Origin: Psychrobacter sp. ANT_WB68
GTDB lineage: Bacteria > Pseudomonadota > Gammaproteobacteria > Pseudomonadales > Moraxellaceae
Reading direction: 5' to 3'
Assembly: GCF_008369115.1 (NCBI RefSeq)
Contig: NZ_VOAZ01000003.1
Location: 434,001-498,000 of the forward strand
Length of the DNA stretch: 64,000 nt
The stretch's first letter is position 1. Every line of letters begins with the position of its first letter. Of the stretch, positions 55,481 to 64,000 are shown one piece after another. Under the pieces are notes generated by a model that did not search any database, was not told the DNA's origin, and saw nothing but the letters and a program-made list of their open reading frames with translations. A program made the position numbers and the translations under genes.

Positions 55481-56187
55481 AAAATAGCGTTTCCAAAAAA
55501 TAAAATGATTGGTCATGGGTTGTAAGCGGTCAGTATAAGCTAGCAGCACCCAAAAAATAAACGTTGCAGCAAAGATAAAAATACCAAAGTTTGCAGTAAC
55601 TATAAATAATTAAAAAGTAAATGTTTGCTAAAAATCCAGCGTGTGATGAGGCTAGTTTCATAATCATCAATAACCATGTTATAATTGTGGTATTAATGAT
55701 ATTGATAATTAAAGATGGCTCATGCAAAACAAAAATTATCAGCGAGGCCTTTATCTTAGTAAAATAACTAAGCAAACTGGTGGTTTTTTTACAATAATAA
55801 ATTCACGCAGTCTAAGATTTTTATTCACTTTTTATAAAACAACCTTGTAGTTTTACTTACTGTAATGACATTTTATTTTTTCGATAAGTGACCAAATCGT
55901 TTTATGGCAGTCGCTGCAGTTTTACCTGATAACTAAAAGAACCATTAATAATACAATTAAAAAGCTCTTTAAAGAGTATTCTCAGAATAATTATACATCA
56001 CCTCGCCAAGCATGTCGGCTTACCTATCTTCTGCTCAGTATGTGCTGCTCAAATTGTTAAAGTTTAACGCATTACGCTACTGCTCAGCTAAAGCCAAAAT
56101 CAAAACATAAATAGCTAGCGAGCATAACAGAGTGCCAAGGATGCTTGCACTATCTACTATAAAAATACAATCAAGGAGTTTGACCCC
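55481..56187. other. Divergent rluE-icd region
   Basis: About 700 AT-rich bases. A Fur-box-like GATATTGATAAT is at 55698-55709, but I do not call it. A minus-strand frame at 55530-55775 has no protein-like composition. AAGGAG lies before icd. The promoters are not identifiable by eye. Confidence 0.45.
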
Positions 56188-57447
56188 ATGCCATATGATA
56201 AGGTTATCGTACCAAGAGACGGCGAAAAAGTAACCGTCAACGCTGATTTATCGCTAAACGTACCCAATCATCCCATCATTCCATTTATCGAAGGGGATGG
56301 TATTGGCGTGGATATCACTCCGGTGATGATTAAAGTGGTCGATGCCGCCGTTTCAAAAGCCTATAAAGGCAAAAAATCTATCGTTTGGATGGAAGTATAT
56401 TGCGGCGAAAAAGCCTCTAAGATTTATGACGGCGAATATCTACCGATTGAAACGCTCGAAATTCTGCGCGAATACGTGGTGAGTATTAAAGGTCCATTGA
56501 CCACGCCAGTCGGGGGCGGTATGCGCTCGCTAAACGTGGCGCTACGTCAAGAGCTTGACCTATACGTCTGTCAGCGTCCAGTACGTTGGTTTGAAGGCGT
56601 ACCAAGCCCTGTCCATCATCCAGAATTAACGGACATGGTCATTTTCCGCGAAAACGCAGAAGATATCTATGCCGGTATCGAGTGGAAAGCGGGTAGCGAT
56701 GACGCTAAAAAAGTCATCAAGTTCTTAAAAGAAGAAATGGGCGTGACCAAAATCCGCTTCTCAGATGACTGCGGCATTGGCATCAAACCCGTATCAAAAG
56801 AAGGCTCGCAGCGTCTGGTGCGTAAAGCCATCCAGCATGCTATCGACAATGACTTACCAAGTGTCACTCTCGTGCACAAAGGTAATATCATGAAGTATAC
56901 AGAAGGTGCGTTTAAAGAGTGGGGCTATGAGCTTGCCGCTGAGCGTTTCGGTGCCGAGCTGTTAGATGGTGGTCCTTGGATGACGATGAAAAATCCAAAA
57001 ACTGGCAATGAGATTATCATTAAAGACGTCATCGCGGATGCTTTCTTACAGCAGATTCTGATGCGTCCTGCTGATTATTCGGTAATCGCGACCTTAAACT
57101 TAAACGGCGATTATATTTCTGATGCGCTAGCAGCCGAAGTGGGCGGTATCGGTATCGCACCGGGTGCCAATAAAGGCGGGTCAATCTCTGTCTATGAAGC
57201 GACTCACGGTACAGCGCCAAAATATGCTGGTCAAGACAAAGTCAATCCAGGGTCATTGATTTTGTCTGCGGAAATGATGCTCCGTGACATGGGTTGGACA
57301 GAAGCTGCTGACCTTGTTATTGATGGTATCAAAGGGGCGATTAAAAACAAAACCGTGACTTATGACTTTGCGCGCTTGATGCCAGATGCTATCTTGCTAA
57401 GCAGCTCTGAGTTCGGTGAAGCGATTATTAAGCATATGGATGCCTAA
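56188..57447 (+). CDS. icd: NADP-dependent isocitrate dehydrogenase, dimeric
   Basis: This TCA-cycle enzyme oxidises isocitrate to 2-oxoglutarate and CO2, making NADPH. The 419-residue length fits E. coli Icd. Visible are the substrate region [23 protein letters not shown] with S114, the position phosphorylated by AceK in E. coli, the [12 protein letters not shown] motif, and NADP-specific [25 protein letters not shown] lies upstream of the ATG. It is convergent with the unrelated monomeric enzyme, giving the cell two isocitrate dehydrogenases. Confidence 0.97.
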   Translation: MPYDKVIVPRDGEKVTVNADLSLNVPNHPIIPFIEGDGIGVDITPVMIKVVDAAVSKAYKGKKSIVWMEVYCGEKASKIYDGEYLPIETLEILREYVVSIKGPLTTPVGGGMRSLNVALRQELDLYVCQRPVRWFEGVPSPVHHPELTDMVIFRENAEDIYAGIEWKAGSDDAKKVIKFLKEEMGVTKIRFSDDCGIGIKPVSKEGSQRLVRKAIQHAIDNDLPSVTLVHKGNIMKYTEGAFKEWGYELAAERFGAELLDGGPWMTMKNPKTGNEIIIKDVIADAFLQQILMRPADYSVIATLNLNGDYISDALAAEVGGIGIAPGANKGGSISVYEATHGTAPKYAGQDKVNPGSLILSAEMMLRDMGWTEAADLVIDGIKGAIKNKTVTYDFARLMPDAILLSSSEFGEAIIKHMDA

Positions 57448-57536
57448 AAGCCAAACAGATAAATAGCAGGCTTTATCAATGTTTAGCTAAAATATTAGCC
57501 AATTGTATTATTAGAAAACCGTTAGAAAGAAGGGTG

Positions 57537-57571
57537 AAAAAGCCATCGACAGCAATGTAGGTGGCTTTTTT
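57537..57571 (+). terminator. Terminator of icd
   Basis: AAAAAGCCATC pairs with GGTGGCTTTTT (one wobble) and a T run follows. Confidence 0.85.
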
Positions 57572-57635
57572 ATGGTTGTTTTTCTCTATTATTGTCATGA
57601 TTTTATAGCAGTTTTATCCATGATAGAGAATAAAA

Positions 57636-57670
57636 AAACACCCCAAAAGTCTGAGACCTTTGGGGTGTTT
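57636..57670 (-). terminator. Terminator of the monomeric isocitrate dehydrogenase gene
   Basis: AAACACCCCAAA (57636-57647) pairs with TTTGGGGTGTTT (57659-57670); on the minus strand a run of T follows. Confidence 0.92.
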
Positions 57671-57716
57671 GATTGATTCTAACTTAGCAAAGCTCGCTAA
57701 GTCAGTGTAAAGCCAG

Positions 57717-59936
57717 TTACAACGAAGCAATGGTCTCGTTGAATAGAGCACTCGGACGCATGGCTTTCTCAGCTAAAGCCTCATCTGGCAAGTAGTAACC
57801 TTTAAGGTCCATAGACTTACCCTGAACCTCATTGAGCTGTTCAATGATAGCGGCTTCATTGCTTTCAAGCTTTTGTGCCAGTGGCGCAAACTGTGCTTTT
57901 AGCTCGCTATTCTCATCTTGTGCTGCCAGCTCTTGAGCCCAGTACATGGCCAGATAGAAATGGCTACCACGGTTATCCAACTCGCCTGTTTTACGTGACG
58001 GTGATTTGTCATTTAAAAGCAGCGTTTCAGTGGCTCTATCAAGCGTATCTGCCAATATTTTCGCTTTGGCGTTGTTGTCGTTTTTGGCCAAATGCTCTAA
58101 AGACTCAGTCAAGGCTAGGAATTCACCTAGTGAATCCCAACGTAGATGATTTTCTTCAAGCAATTGTTGCACGTGTTTCGGTGCTGAACCACCTGCGCCG
58201 GTTTCAAACAAACCGCCGCCTTTCATTAGTGGGACAACTGACAGCATCTTCGCACTCGTTCCTAATTCTAAAATTGGGAACAAGTCAGTCAGATAATCAC
58301 GCAAAATATTACCGGTGGCAGAAATCGTATCCAGACCGCGAGCAACGCGCTCTAAGGTATAACGCATGGCACGAACTTGTGACATGATTTCAATATGTAG
58401 ACCCTCAGTGTCATGATCTTTTAAGTAGGTTTGTACTTTTTTGATCAGCTCGTTCTCATGTGGACGGTAAGGGTCTAACCAAAAGATAACAGGGGTATTT
58501 GATTCGCGGGCGCGGCGTACGGCAAGCTTCACCCAATCTTGAATCGGCTCGTCTTTGACCTGACACATGCGCCAGATATCACCTTTTTCAACACGCTGCT
58601 CAAGCAATACTTCATTGGTTTCTTCGTCAACGATACGAGCTATGCCAGAATCGCTTGCTTCGAACGTTTTATCATGTGAGCCATATTCTTCTGCTTTTTG
58701 CGCCATCAAGCCAACGTTAGGTACGGTACCCATCGTGGTTGGGTCAAAGTTGCCATGCCATTTACAAAAATTAATCATTTCTTGGTAAATACGCGCAAAG
58801 GTAGACTCAGGCATAACTGCTTTACAGTCATACATTTTGCCATCAGCGCCCCACATTTTACCGCCTGAACGGATCATAGCAGGCATCGACGCATCGACAA
58901 TTACATCACTTGGTGAATGGAAGTTGGTGATACCTTTTGATGAATCAACCATCGCTAGACGAGGACGATGCACTTGGCAAGCATGTAAATCGCGCTCAAT
59001 CTCTTCACGTAAGCTGGCTGGCAATTCGGCAATTTTTTCATACAAACTTGCCATGCCGTTATTGACATTAATGCCTAGCTCATCAAATAACGCGCCATGT
59101 TTGTTAAAGGCATCTTTATAATAGGTTTTAACCGCGTGTCCAAAGACGATAGGGTGCGATACTTTCATCATGGTGGCTTTTACGTGCAGTGAAAATAAGA
59201 TACCGGCTTCGCGGCAATCTTCCATTTCACGCTCATAAAATTCGAGTAGCGCTTTTTTGCTCATAAACATCAAATCGATGACTTCTTTGTCGAGCAAAGC
59301 AATGCCTGTTTTGAAAACATTAATAGTGCCATCTTCAGCCACGCGCTCCATACGTACAGTACGGGCTTTATCTAACGTTATCGATTGCTCGCCGTCGTAG
59401 AAGTCGCCACTGTGCATGTGTGAGACGTGCGTCTGTGACCATTGCTTCCATTCACCCATAGAATGCGGGTGCTTGCGAGCGTAGTTTTTAACCGCTTTTG
59501 GCGCACGGCGGTCTGAGTTACCTTCACGTATGACAGGGTTTACAGAGCTGCCTAGGCTTTTACCATAGCGACGACGGATTTCTTCTTCTTCTTCGGTTTT
59601 TGGCTCATCTGGAAAGTTAGGAATCGCGTAGCCTTTGCTTTGTAGCTCTTTAATAGCCGCTTTCAGCTGCTGCACAGAAGCACTGATATTGGGCAGTTTT
59701 ATGATATTGGCGTTTGGATCTTGGGTCAGTTGACCAAGCTCAGCTAAGGTATTAGGAACGCGCTGTTCTTCCGTTAAGTATTCTGGAAATTCAGCCAACA
59801 CACGCGCTGCAACAGAGATATCACTGGTTTCAACTTCGATGCCTGCGGTTTGAGTAAAAGCTTTCACAATAGGCAAGAATGATAAGGTCGCAAGCGCTGG
59901 GGCTTCGTCAGTTTTTGTATAAATAATTTTTGACAT
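57717..59936 (-). CDS. NADP-dependent isocitrate dehydrogenase, monomeric
   Basis: The 739-residue protein is the unrelated monomeric type (IDH-II), recognised by its start ([32 protein letters not shown]), the region [20 protein letters not shown], and the closing [25 protein letters not shown]. It catalyses the same reaction as Icd in the cytoplasm. In cold-living gammaproteobacteria this form is often thermolabile and cold-active. It faces icd tail to tail with separate terminators, so the two can be regulated independently. AAGGAAT lies upstream of the start at a slightly long spacing. Confidence 0.97.
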   Translation of the reverse strand: MSKIIYTKTDEAPALATLSFLPIVKAFTQTAGIEVETSDISVAARVLAEFPEYLTEEQRVPNTLAELGQLTQDPNANIIKLPNISASVQQLKAAIKELQSKGYAIPNFPDEPKTEEEEEIRRRYGKSLGSSVNPVIREGNSDRRAPKAVKNYARKHPHSMGEWKQWSQTHVSHMHSGDFYDGEQSITLDKARTVRMERVAEDGTINVFKTGIALLDKEVIDLMFMSKKALLEFYEREMEDCREAGILFSLHVKATMMKVSHPIVFGHAVKTYYKDAFNKHGALFDELGINVNNGMASLYEKIAELPASLREEIERDLHACQVHRPRLAMVDSSKGITNFHSPSDVIVDASMPAMIRSGGKMWGADGKMYDCKAVMPESTFARIYQEMINFCKWHGNFDPTTMGTVPNVGLMAQKAEEYGSHDKTFEASDSGIARIVDEETNEVLLEQRVEKGDIWRMCQVKDEPIQDWVKLAVRRARESNTPVIFWLDPYRPHENELIKKVQTYLKDHDTEGLHIEIMSQVRAMRYTLERVARGLDTISATGNILRDYLTDLFPILELGTSAKMLSVVPLMKGGGLFETGAGGSAPKHVQQLLEENHLRWDSLGEFLALTESLEHLAKNDNNAKAKILADTLDRATETLLLNDKSPSRKTGELDNRGSHFYLAMYWAQELAAQDENSELKAQFAPLAQKLESNEAAIIEQLNEVQGKSMDLKGYYLPDEALAEKAMRPSALFNETIASL

Positions 59937-60115
59937 ATTAGTAGAGTATTCCTTGTTGTCATTAATGAGGTTGATAAGGCTAAGATATCATTTAATAGCT
60001 CTATACAGCCTTCATACAATAATGGGCTACGGGGTTAGTTCAAGTACATCAAGTGTCGTCGTTTATCGCCATTCTAGAGTGGCAAGACTGTCAGAAAAAT
60101 CTTTCACGAGCAGTC

Positions 60116-60195
60116 GCTGACCTTTATTGGCTGGTCTTTCTTAAAAAGTCGCTGTCTTAAGCGCTTACTTTATTAAAAGCTCATTATTCAAAGGT
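60116..60195. repeat. Loose repeats with GCTG and TTTATTAAAAG elements
   Basis: Recurring units such as GCTGACCTTTATTG, GCTGGTCTTTCTTAAAAAG and GCTTACTTTATTAAAAG follow each other with uneven spacing. Weak similarity; similar to repeats elsewhere in the window. Confidence 0.35.
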
Positions 60196-60260
60196 CATCT
60201 TGACCATTTACTCAACGCTCTCAGACTAAAAGGGTCTAAAAGCTTATGGCTGACGTTATA

Positions 60261-60280
60261 TTATAGTGCATCCACTATAA
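60261..60280. promoter_or_regulatory. Inverted repeat, possible operator
   Basis: TTATAGTG-CATC-CACTATAA is a perfect 8+8 palindrome with a 4-base spacer, about 325 bases upstream of the monomeric IDH start. The binding protein is unknown. Confidence 0.45.
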
Positions 60281-60293
60281 ATCCGATATGATG

Positions 60294-60310
60294 TCAATGT
60301 TGTACATTGA
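60294..60310. promoter_or_regulatory. Second inverted repeat, possible operator
   Basis: TCAATGT-TGT-ACATTGA is a perfect 7+7 palindrome with a 3-base spacer, 13 bases from the preceding one. Confidence 0.45.
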
Positions 60311-60744
60311 ACTAAGTATACTATTTTCGCTCATATCCTATGTATCTGAATTATATTAAGCTAGTAATAGCCTTATTCTACCAGTCATCAGCGTCGATAT
60401 CATCTTTTGCAGAAAATTAGCACGCTTTTAATGCTATTTTATTCATTCATTAGCTTGTTTCTTAAACGATGAGCTTGTTAAAGTGGCTATTATTTTAGAA
60501 TAATGGTTTTTTAAAACAGTCATTTCTCTAGCGTTCATTGCCGTACAAATTCGAGCCTAAGTCATCTACCTTGCCGTCGATGGCTTTTTTTATGCTCCTT
60601 TTTTTAAACTGTTTTGATAAGCGTATACTTTTGTCCTGCTAGATAAGTTGTCCATGGTTTTTTGCAAATTATGACAGTAAAGAAGTGATTATTTGATAGG
60701 CTAAACGATAAATAGAATAGTCTAAAAAATAGTATGGGGATAGT

Positions 60745-62130
60745 GTGGCAATTATGAATGTACAATATGCGTTACTGAGTGACAGCAGTTGGCAGCATTT
60801 GACCAACTGGCAGACACTAGATACGCCTTTTATGTCGTTTGAGTTTTGGCAGGCGCTTAGTGATACTGGGGCAATCGGTGAAAAAGCAGGCTGGTTGCCT
60901 ATTTATGTCTTAATTCATCGCCCAAACGATAGAAATAGTGATGTAGATAGCGATAGGCATAATCATGCTGATAATCCTATTAATAACAAGGCAACTGAGC
61001 AAGTGCTATCTTCAGAACAAATAGGGGAGCCTATTGCGGTCATGCCAGTGTTTATCAAAGGTCATCATCAAGGCGAGTTCGTCTTTGACCATGCGTGGGC
61101 ACAAGCCTATGCGCAGTATGGTCTCGATTATTATCCGCGTTTGGTAACCAGCGCGCCTTATACACCCGTTACCGGTCAACGTATGTGGTTTGCAGAGGGT
61201 GAGATGCTGAATGCGGATATTTTAAAAGCCGCTATCGCAGGAGTCGATGATATTGCTCAACAAGTAGAAGCTTCGGGCTGGCATGGCTTGTTTGTCACGC
61301 CCGAAATGGCTGCTATCGCTAACGCATCGATGCCGACTGATATTGAGATAGAAGTAGCGCTTAAAAACCAAGCAAATGGCGTAGTGGCAAAATCAAGTGA
61401 GTTACCGATATTGGAGCGCCAAGGCTGCCAGTTTTTATGGCAAAATAAACATCTGAGCAAAGACAGTCAACCCTTTACTGACTTTGAGGCGTTCTTATCG
61501 ACGCTCAGAGCCAAAAAACGTAAAACCATTCGTGCTGAGCGGCGAAAAGTCAATGAGCAAGGTATTGTATGCCAGCGCAAATGCGGTGATGCTATCACTG
61601 CAGCAGATTGGAAAACGTTTTATCATTGTTATGTGATGACATACGCGGTACGAGGGCAACAGCCTTATTTAACATTAGATTTTTTCAAGAAATTAGCTGC
61701 TAGCATGCCTGAGCATTTGATGCTGGCGCAAGCGCTTGATGCCAATGGTGAGATTATCGCCAGCAGTTTGTTTTTATACGATAAGCCAGAGAGTAAAAAC
61801 GCGACGCTTTATGGTCGTTACTGGGGCGCGCTTGGTGAGTATGATAGCCTGCACTTTGAGCTGTGTTATTATCAAGGTATTGAGTTCGCTATCGAACAAG
61901 GTTTGAGGTATTTTGACCCAGGCACCCAAGGTGAGCATAAATTAATTCGTGGTTTCATTCCGACCAAAACCCACTCGTTGCACCGTATTTATGATGCGCG
62001 TTTTGTCCCAGCGATTAGCGATTTTTGTGCCAAAGACCGCATGCATATGGCGCAGTATCGAGAGCAGGCATTTGAAGCCTTGCCCTTTAATATTGATAAT
62101 ATGCCTACATTTGATAGTACTAATGTTTGA
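60745..62130 (+). CDS. FemAB-like/DUF482 acyltransferase-fold protein
   Basis: The 461-residue protein is of the DUF482/FemAB-like group with a GNAT fold: KKRKTIRAERRKVNEQGI, WKTFYHCYVMTYAVRGQQPYLTLDFFKKLA, ASSLFLYD, ATLYGRYWG, and the closing YFDPGTQGEHKLIRGFIP. The family is annotated as peptidoglycan-related, but catalysis is unproven. GTG 60745 follows GGGGA; ATG 60754 is an alternative start. An inserted Asp/Asn/His-rich stretch at ~55-75 (RNSDVDSDRHNHADNP) is probably a disordered loop. ubiC follows on the same strand after 90 bases. Confidence 0.85.
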   Translation: MAIMNVQYALLSDSSWQHLTNWQTLDTPFMSFEFWQALSDTGAIGEKAGWLPIYVLIHRPNDRNSDVDSDRHNHADNPINNKATEQVLSSEQIGEPIAVMPVFIKGHHQGEFVFDHAWAQAYAQYGLDYYPRLVTSAPYTPVTGQRMWFAEGEMLNADILKAAIAGVDDIAQQVEASGWHGLFVTPEMAAIANASMPTDIEIEVALKNQANGVVAKSSELPILERQGCQFLWQNKHLSKDSQPFTDFEAFLSTLRAKKRKTIRAERRKVNEQGIVCQRKCGDAITAADWKTFYHCYVMTYAVRGQQPYLTLDFFKKLAASMPEHLMLAQALDANGEIIASSLFLYDKPESKNATLYGRYWGALGEYDSLHFELCYYQGIEFAIEQGLRYFDPGTQGEHKLIRGFIPTKTHSLHRIYDARFVPAISDFCAKDRMHMAQYREQAFEALPFNIDNMPTFDSTNV

Positions 62131-62219
62131 TAGCACTGATTAATATTCGATATATCGTTTTTTTAGCAATTGCCTATGTAATAGCTTTTTACTTAACCTT
62201 TTCCTATCAGCCGTAAACT

Positions 62220-62720
62220 ATGAACCGTAATCTTTCTTGTTCTAACCCGCTATCTGCTCCCATTGAGCTATTAGATTTTCTCAATACTGAAGGTTCGCTC
62301 ACTGCCATGCTTGAGGTAAAAGCAGGGCAACCGTTACGCGTCGAGCGTAGCTTTGAGGGTTATCGGTTATTGTCCCTAGCTCAAAAAAAACAATTAAGGG
62401 TACAAGGCGCGGCGCTGAGTCGCCCGCTCTTGGCGTGGGTACGCGAGGCACAGTTATATGGCAATGATGTAAAGCCATGGGTGCAAGCGCAAAGTATTTT
62501 TCCTTTAGCGAGTTTGAAGGGGCAGGCACGCCGTTTACAGCAGCTAAAAAGTACGCCGATTGGCTATGTGTTATTTAAGCGCAGTCGTACCTTGCCCAAT
62601 CAGCGTTTTATCCAACAAACCGCAGATGGTTGGCAACGGCAGACACTTTATGATTGGTATGGTCGTAACATACTTATCAGTGAAACTTTTTTGGCGGCGT
62701 TTTTATCTAAGGACTGTTAA
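62220..62720 (+). CDS. ubiC: Chorismate--pyruvate lyase UbiC
   Basis: UbiC converts chorismate to 4-hydroxybenzoate and pyruvate, the first committed step of ubiquinone synthesis. The 166-residue protein is the normal length. VREAQLYG corresponds to the conserved VREVxLxG region, ISETFL to the catalytic glutamate segment, and GYVLF and RWY/W-type aromatic residues are in place. No clear ribosome site precedes ATG 62220. It follows the DUF482 gene, and no ubiA is within the window. It is the weakest of the core calls by length, but the motifs agree. Confidence 0.88.
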   Translation: MNRNLSCSNPLSAPIELLDFLNTEGSLTAMLEVKAGQPLRVERSFEGYRLLSLAQKKQLRVQGAALSRPLLAWVREAQLYGNDVKPWVQAQSIFPLASLKGQARRLQQLKSTPIGYVLFKRSRTLPNQRFIQQTADGWQRQTLYDWYGRNILISETFLAAFLSKDC

Positions 62721-63029
62721 ATAATTGCCATAAAGGCTCAGATGCAAAATCAGTAAGTCATTTATTTTATTGCGCATTTATTTCTCTGATAGCATCATTT
62801 AAATCCTTGAGCTTAAGGCGAGGTTTTTTTGCGCTCACAGCACAAATTTTCATGTTACACTTAATCTTTAGCGATGATATCGATGCCTTTATAGTTCGAG
62901 TCTATCGCCAATCTGGACAAGTTAATAACAGGTTCATTGCCTTTGCTTGCCCATTTTCACCTCCTTTTATTACTCGCCTCTTTTCAATGAGCACTACCAT
63001 TAACGATAGCCACTACCTAGGACATCACT
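62721..63029. other. Region between ubiC and glyA
   Basis: A weak hairpin with TTTTTTT (62798-62828, CCTT/AAGG) may terminate ubiC. A frame at 62807-63037 runs into glyA and is not coding. I see no riboswitch fold. Confidence 0.45.
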
Positions 63030-64000
63030 ATGTTTAAAGATATTTCTATCAAAGAATTTGATCCAGTACTTGCTGAAGCCATGGCCGCTGAAAGCGTTCG
63101 TCAAGAAAACCACATTGAGCTTATCGCTTCAGAAAACTACTGCTCACAAGCAGTGATGGAAGCACAAGGCACCGACCTGACCAACAAATACGCTGAAGGT
63201 TATCCTGGCAAGCGTTATTATGGTGGCTGTGAGCATGTTGACGTCGTTGAGCAATTGGCCATCGACCGTGCAAAAGAATTGTTTGGTGCAGAATATGTGA
63301 ACGTACAACCGCATTCTGGTAGCCAAGCAAACTCTGCTGTTTTCTTAGCATTATTAGAAGCCAATGATACCGTCCTTGGCATGAGCTTAGATGCGGGTGG
63401 TCATTTGACCCATGGCGCACATATCAACTTCTCAGGTCTGAACTACAACGCGGTACAGTATGGCTTGGTTGAAGAAACGGGTCTTATCGATTATGACGAA
63501 GTTGAGCGTTTGGCAAAAGAGCACAAGCCTAAAATGATTATCGCGGGTTTCTCAGCCTATTCACAAGTAGTAGATTGGGCACGTTTCCGCGAAATCGCTG
63601 ACGAAGTGGGTGCTTATTTACTAGTCGATATGGCTCATGTAGCTGGTCTGGTCGCTGCTGGCGTTTATCCAAGCCCAGTACCATTTGCGGATGTGGTGAC
63701 TACCACAACGCATAAAACCTTACGTGGCCCACGCTCAGGTATGATTCTTGCTCGTGATGAGAAGCTTGCCAAAAAATTAAACTCAGCGGTATTCCCAGGT
63801 AACCAAGGTGGTCCACTGATGCATGTTATCGCTGCCAAAGCGGTATCATTCAAAGAAGCATTAGAAGATGACTTTAAGACTTATCAGCAGCAAGTGGTCA
63901 AAAATGCCCAAGCGATGGCGAAAGTTATCATCGACCGTGGCTATGAAATCATCTCTGGTGGTACTGAAAACCACTTGATGCTCATCAGCTTGGTTAAGCA
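63030..64000 (+). CDS. glyA: Serine hydroxymethyltransferase GlyA, partial
   Basis: The enzyme interconverts serine and glycine with tetrahydrofolate, the main source of one-carbon units. The frame opens at ATG 63030 after AGGA (7 bases) and is open to the window edge, about 323 of an expected ~417 residues. Conserved phrases are [30 protein letters not shown], the PLP lysine in [14 protein letters not shown] and the FPGNQGGPL stretch. The C-terminal part is outside the window. In E. coli it is controlled by PurR and MetR; no such sites are identified here. Confidence 0.97.
   Translation, partial: MFKDISIKEFDPVLAEAMAAESVRQENHIELIASENYCSQAVMEAQGTDLTNKYAEGYPGKRYYGGCEHVDVVEQLAIDRAKELFGAEYVNVQPHSGSQANSAVFLALLEANDTVLGMSLDAGGHLTHGAHINFSGLNYNAVQYGLVEETGLIDYDEVERLAKEHKPKMIIAGFSAYSQVVDWARFREIADEVGAYLLVDMAHVAGLVAAGVYPSPVPFADVVTTTTHKTLRGPRSGMILARDEKLAKKLNSAVFPGNQGGPLMHVIAAKAVSFKEALEDDFKTYQQQVVKNAQAMAKVIIDRGYEIISGGTENHLMLISLVK

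Larger units (their letters stand above)
59937..60744. other. Long region upstream of monomeric IDH and FemAB-like gene
   Basis: About 800 bases without ORFs. Two inverted repeats lie at 60261-60280 and 60294-60310, and loose repeats of the type GCTG...TTAAAAG lie at about 60116-60195. The promoters of both divergent genes must be here. Confidence 0.5.

Noticed and set aside
55698..55709. Fur-box-like GATATTGATAAT
   Set aside because: Only half of a Fur box matches, the flanking half is poor, and the distance to the icd and rluE starts is large; chance in AT-rich DNA is likely.
55530..55775. 81-codon minus frame upstream of rluE
   Set aside because: Hydrophobic, AT-driven composition in a promoter region, with no ribosome site.
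62807..63037. 76-codon frame before glyA
   Set aside because: Runs into the glyA start in a different frame, and composition does not look protein-coding.
1..64000. tRNA, rRNA, IS or phage genes
   Set aside because: I looked for transposase or integrase motifs, terminal inverted repeats and tRNA-like acceptor stems and found none I could support.

Overview
The window looks like ordinary chromosome from a gammaproteobacterium of the Moraxellaceae, most likely Psychrobacter. This is inferred from gene content and the divergent or adjacent pairs rne/rluC, bamE/fur, pilT-pilU/yggS and nagZ/prc, from a dimeric plus a monomeric isocitrate dehydrogenase lying tail to tail, and from AT-rich gaps around moderately AT-rich genes. 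I see no prophage, insertion sequence, CRISPR array, rRNA or tRNA gene, and no contiguous accessory island.

Layout. 1-6 kb: secA, an MliC-like lipoprotein, and two DUF2382 stress-type proteins, one with a PRC barrel. 6-11.6 kb: acetoacetyl-CoA thiolase, homoserine dehydrogenase, a DsbC-like lipoprotein and a DUF808 membrane protein. 11.6-19.9 kb: a very long RNase E, a 1.2 kb gap with gene relics, rluC, a HAD phosphatase and the ysxC GTPase. 20-24.7 kb: a c5-type and a c4-type cytochrome, an NSS-like membrane protein overlapping rnfH, bamE and fur. 24.7-36 kb: pilU and pilT, yggS, a CorC/HlyC-like protein, NAD synthetase, an AI-2E family permease with a possible coupled leader peptide, pdxB and epmA. 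36-42 kb: an NAD(P)-binding reductase, a DUF188 protein, purK, purE, a PPP-type phosphatase and a rhomboid protease. 42-50 kb: a tandem pair of paralogous envelope proteins (only the second has an OmpA domain), nagZ and the tail-specific protease prc. 50-57.4 kb: a SlyD-like prolyl isomerase, an M61 peptidase, a glutaredoxin-like protein, a duplicated DUF305 lipoprotein, an RluE-like pseudouridine synthase and icd. 57.7-64 kb: monomeric isocitrate dehydrogenase, a FemAB-like (DUF482) protein, ubiC and glyA, which runs off the end.

Themes. Many genes serve the envelope: SecA, BamE, Prc, NagZ, OmpA, rhomboid and DsbC. Others serve RNA processing and translation (RNase E, three RNA- or EF-P-related modifiers, YsxC) and core metabolism (NAD, PLP, purine, one-carbon, TCA and aspartate-family amino acids). 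Most gene ends carry clear intrinsic terminators, many of them bidirectional between convergent genes.

Nothing reads as a clear new multi-gene system. The best leads are the tandem OmpA/BON-like pair, the decayed segment between rne and rluC, the overlapping leader ORF before the AI-2E permease, a short ~16 bp degenerate repeat seen in several gaps, and inverted repeats upstream of the monomeric isocitrate dehydrogenase. All function calls rest on reading motifs in the translations; no database search was run.
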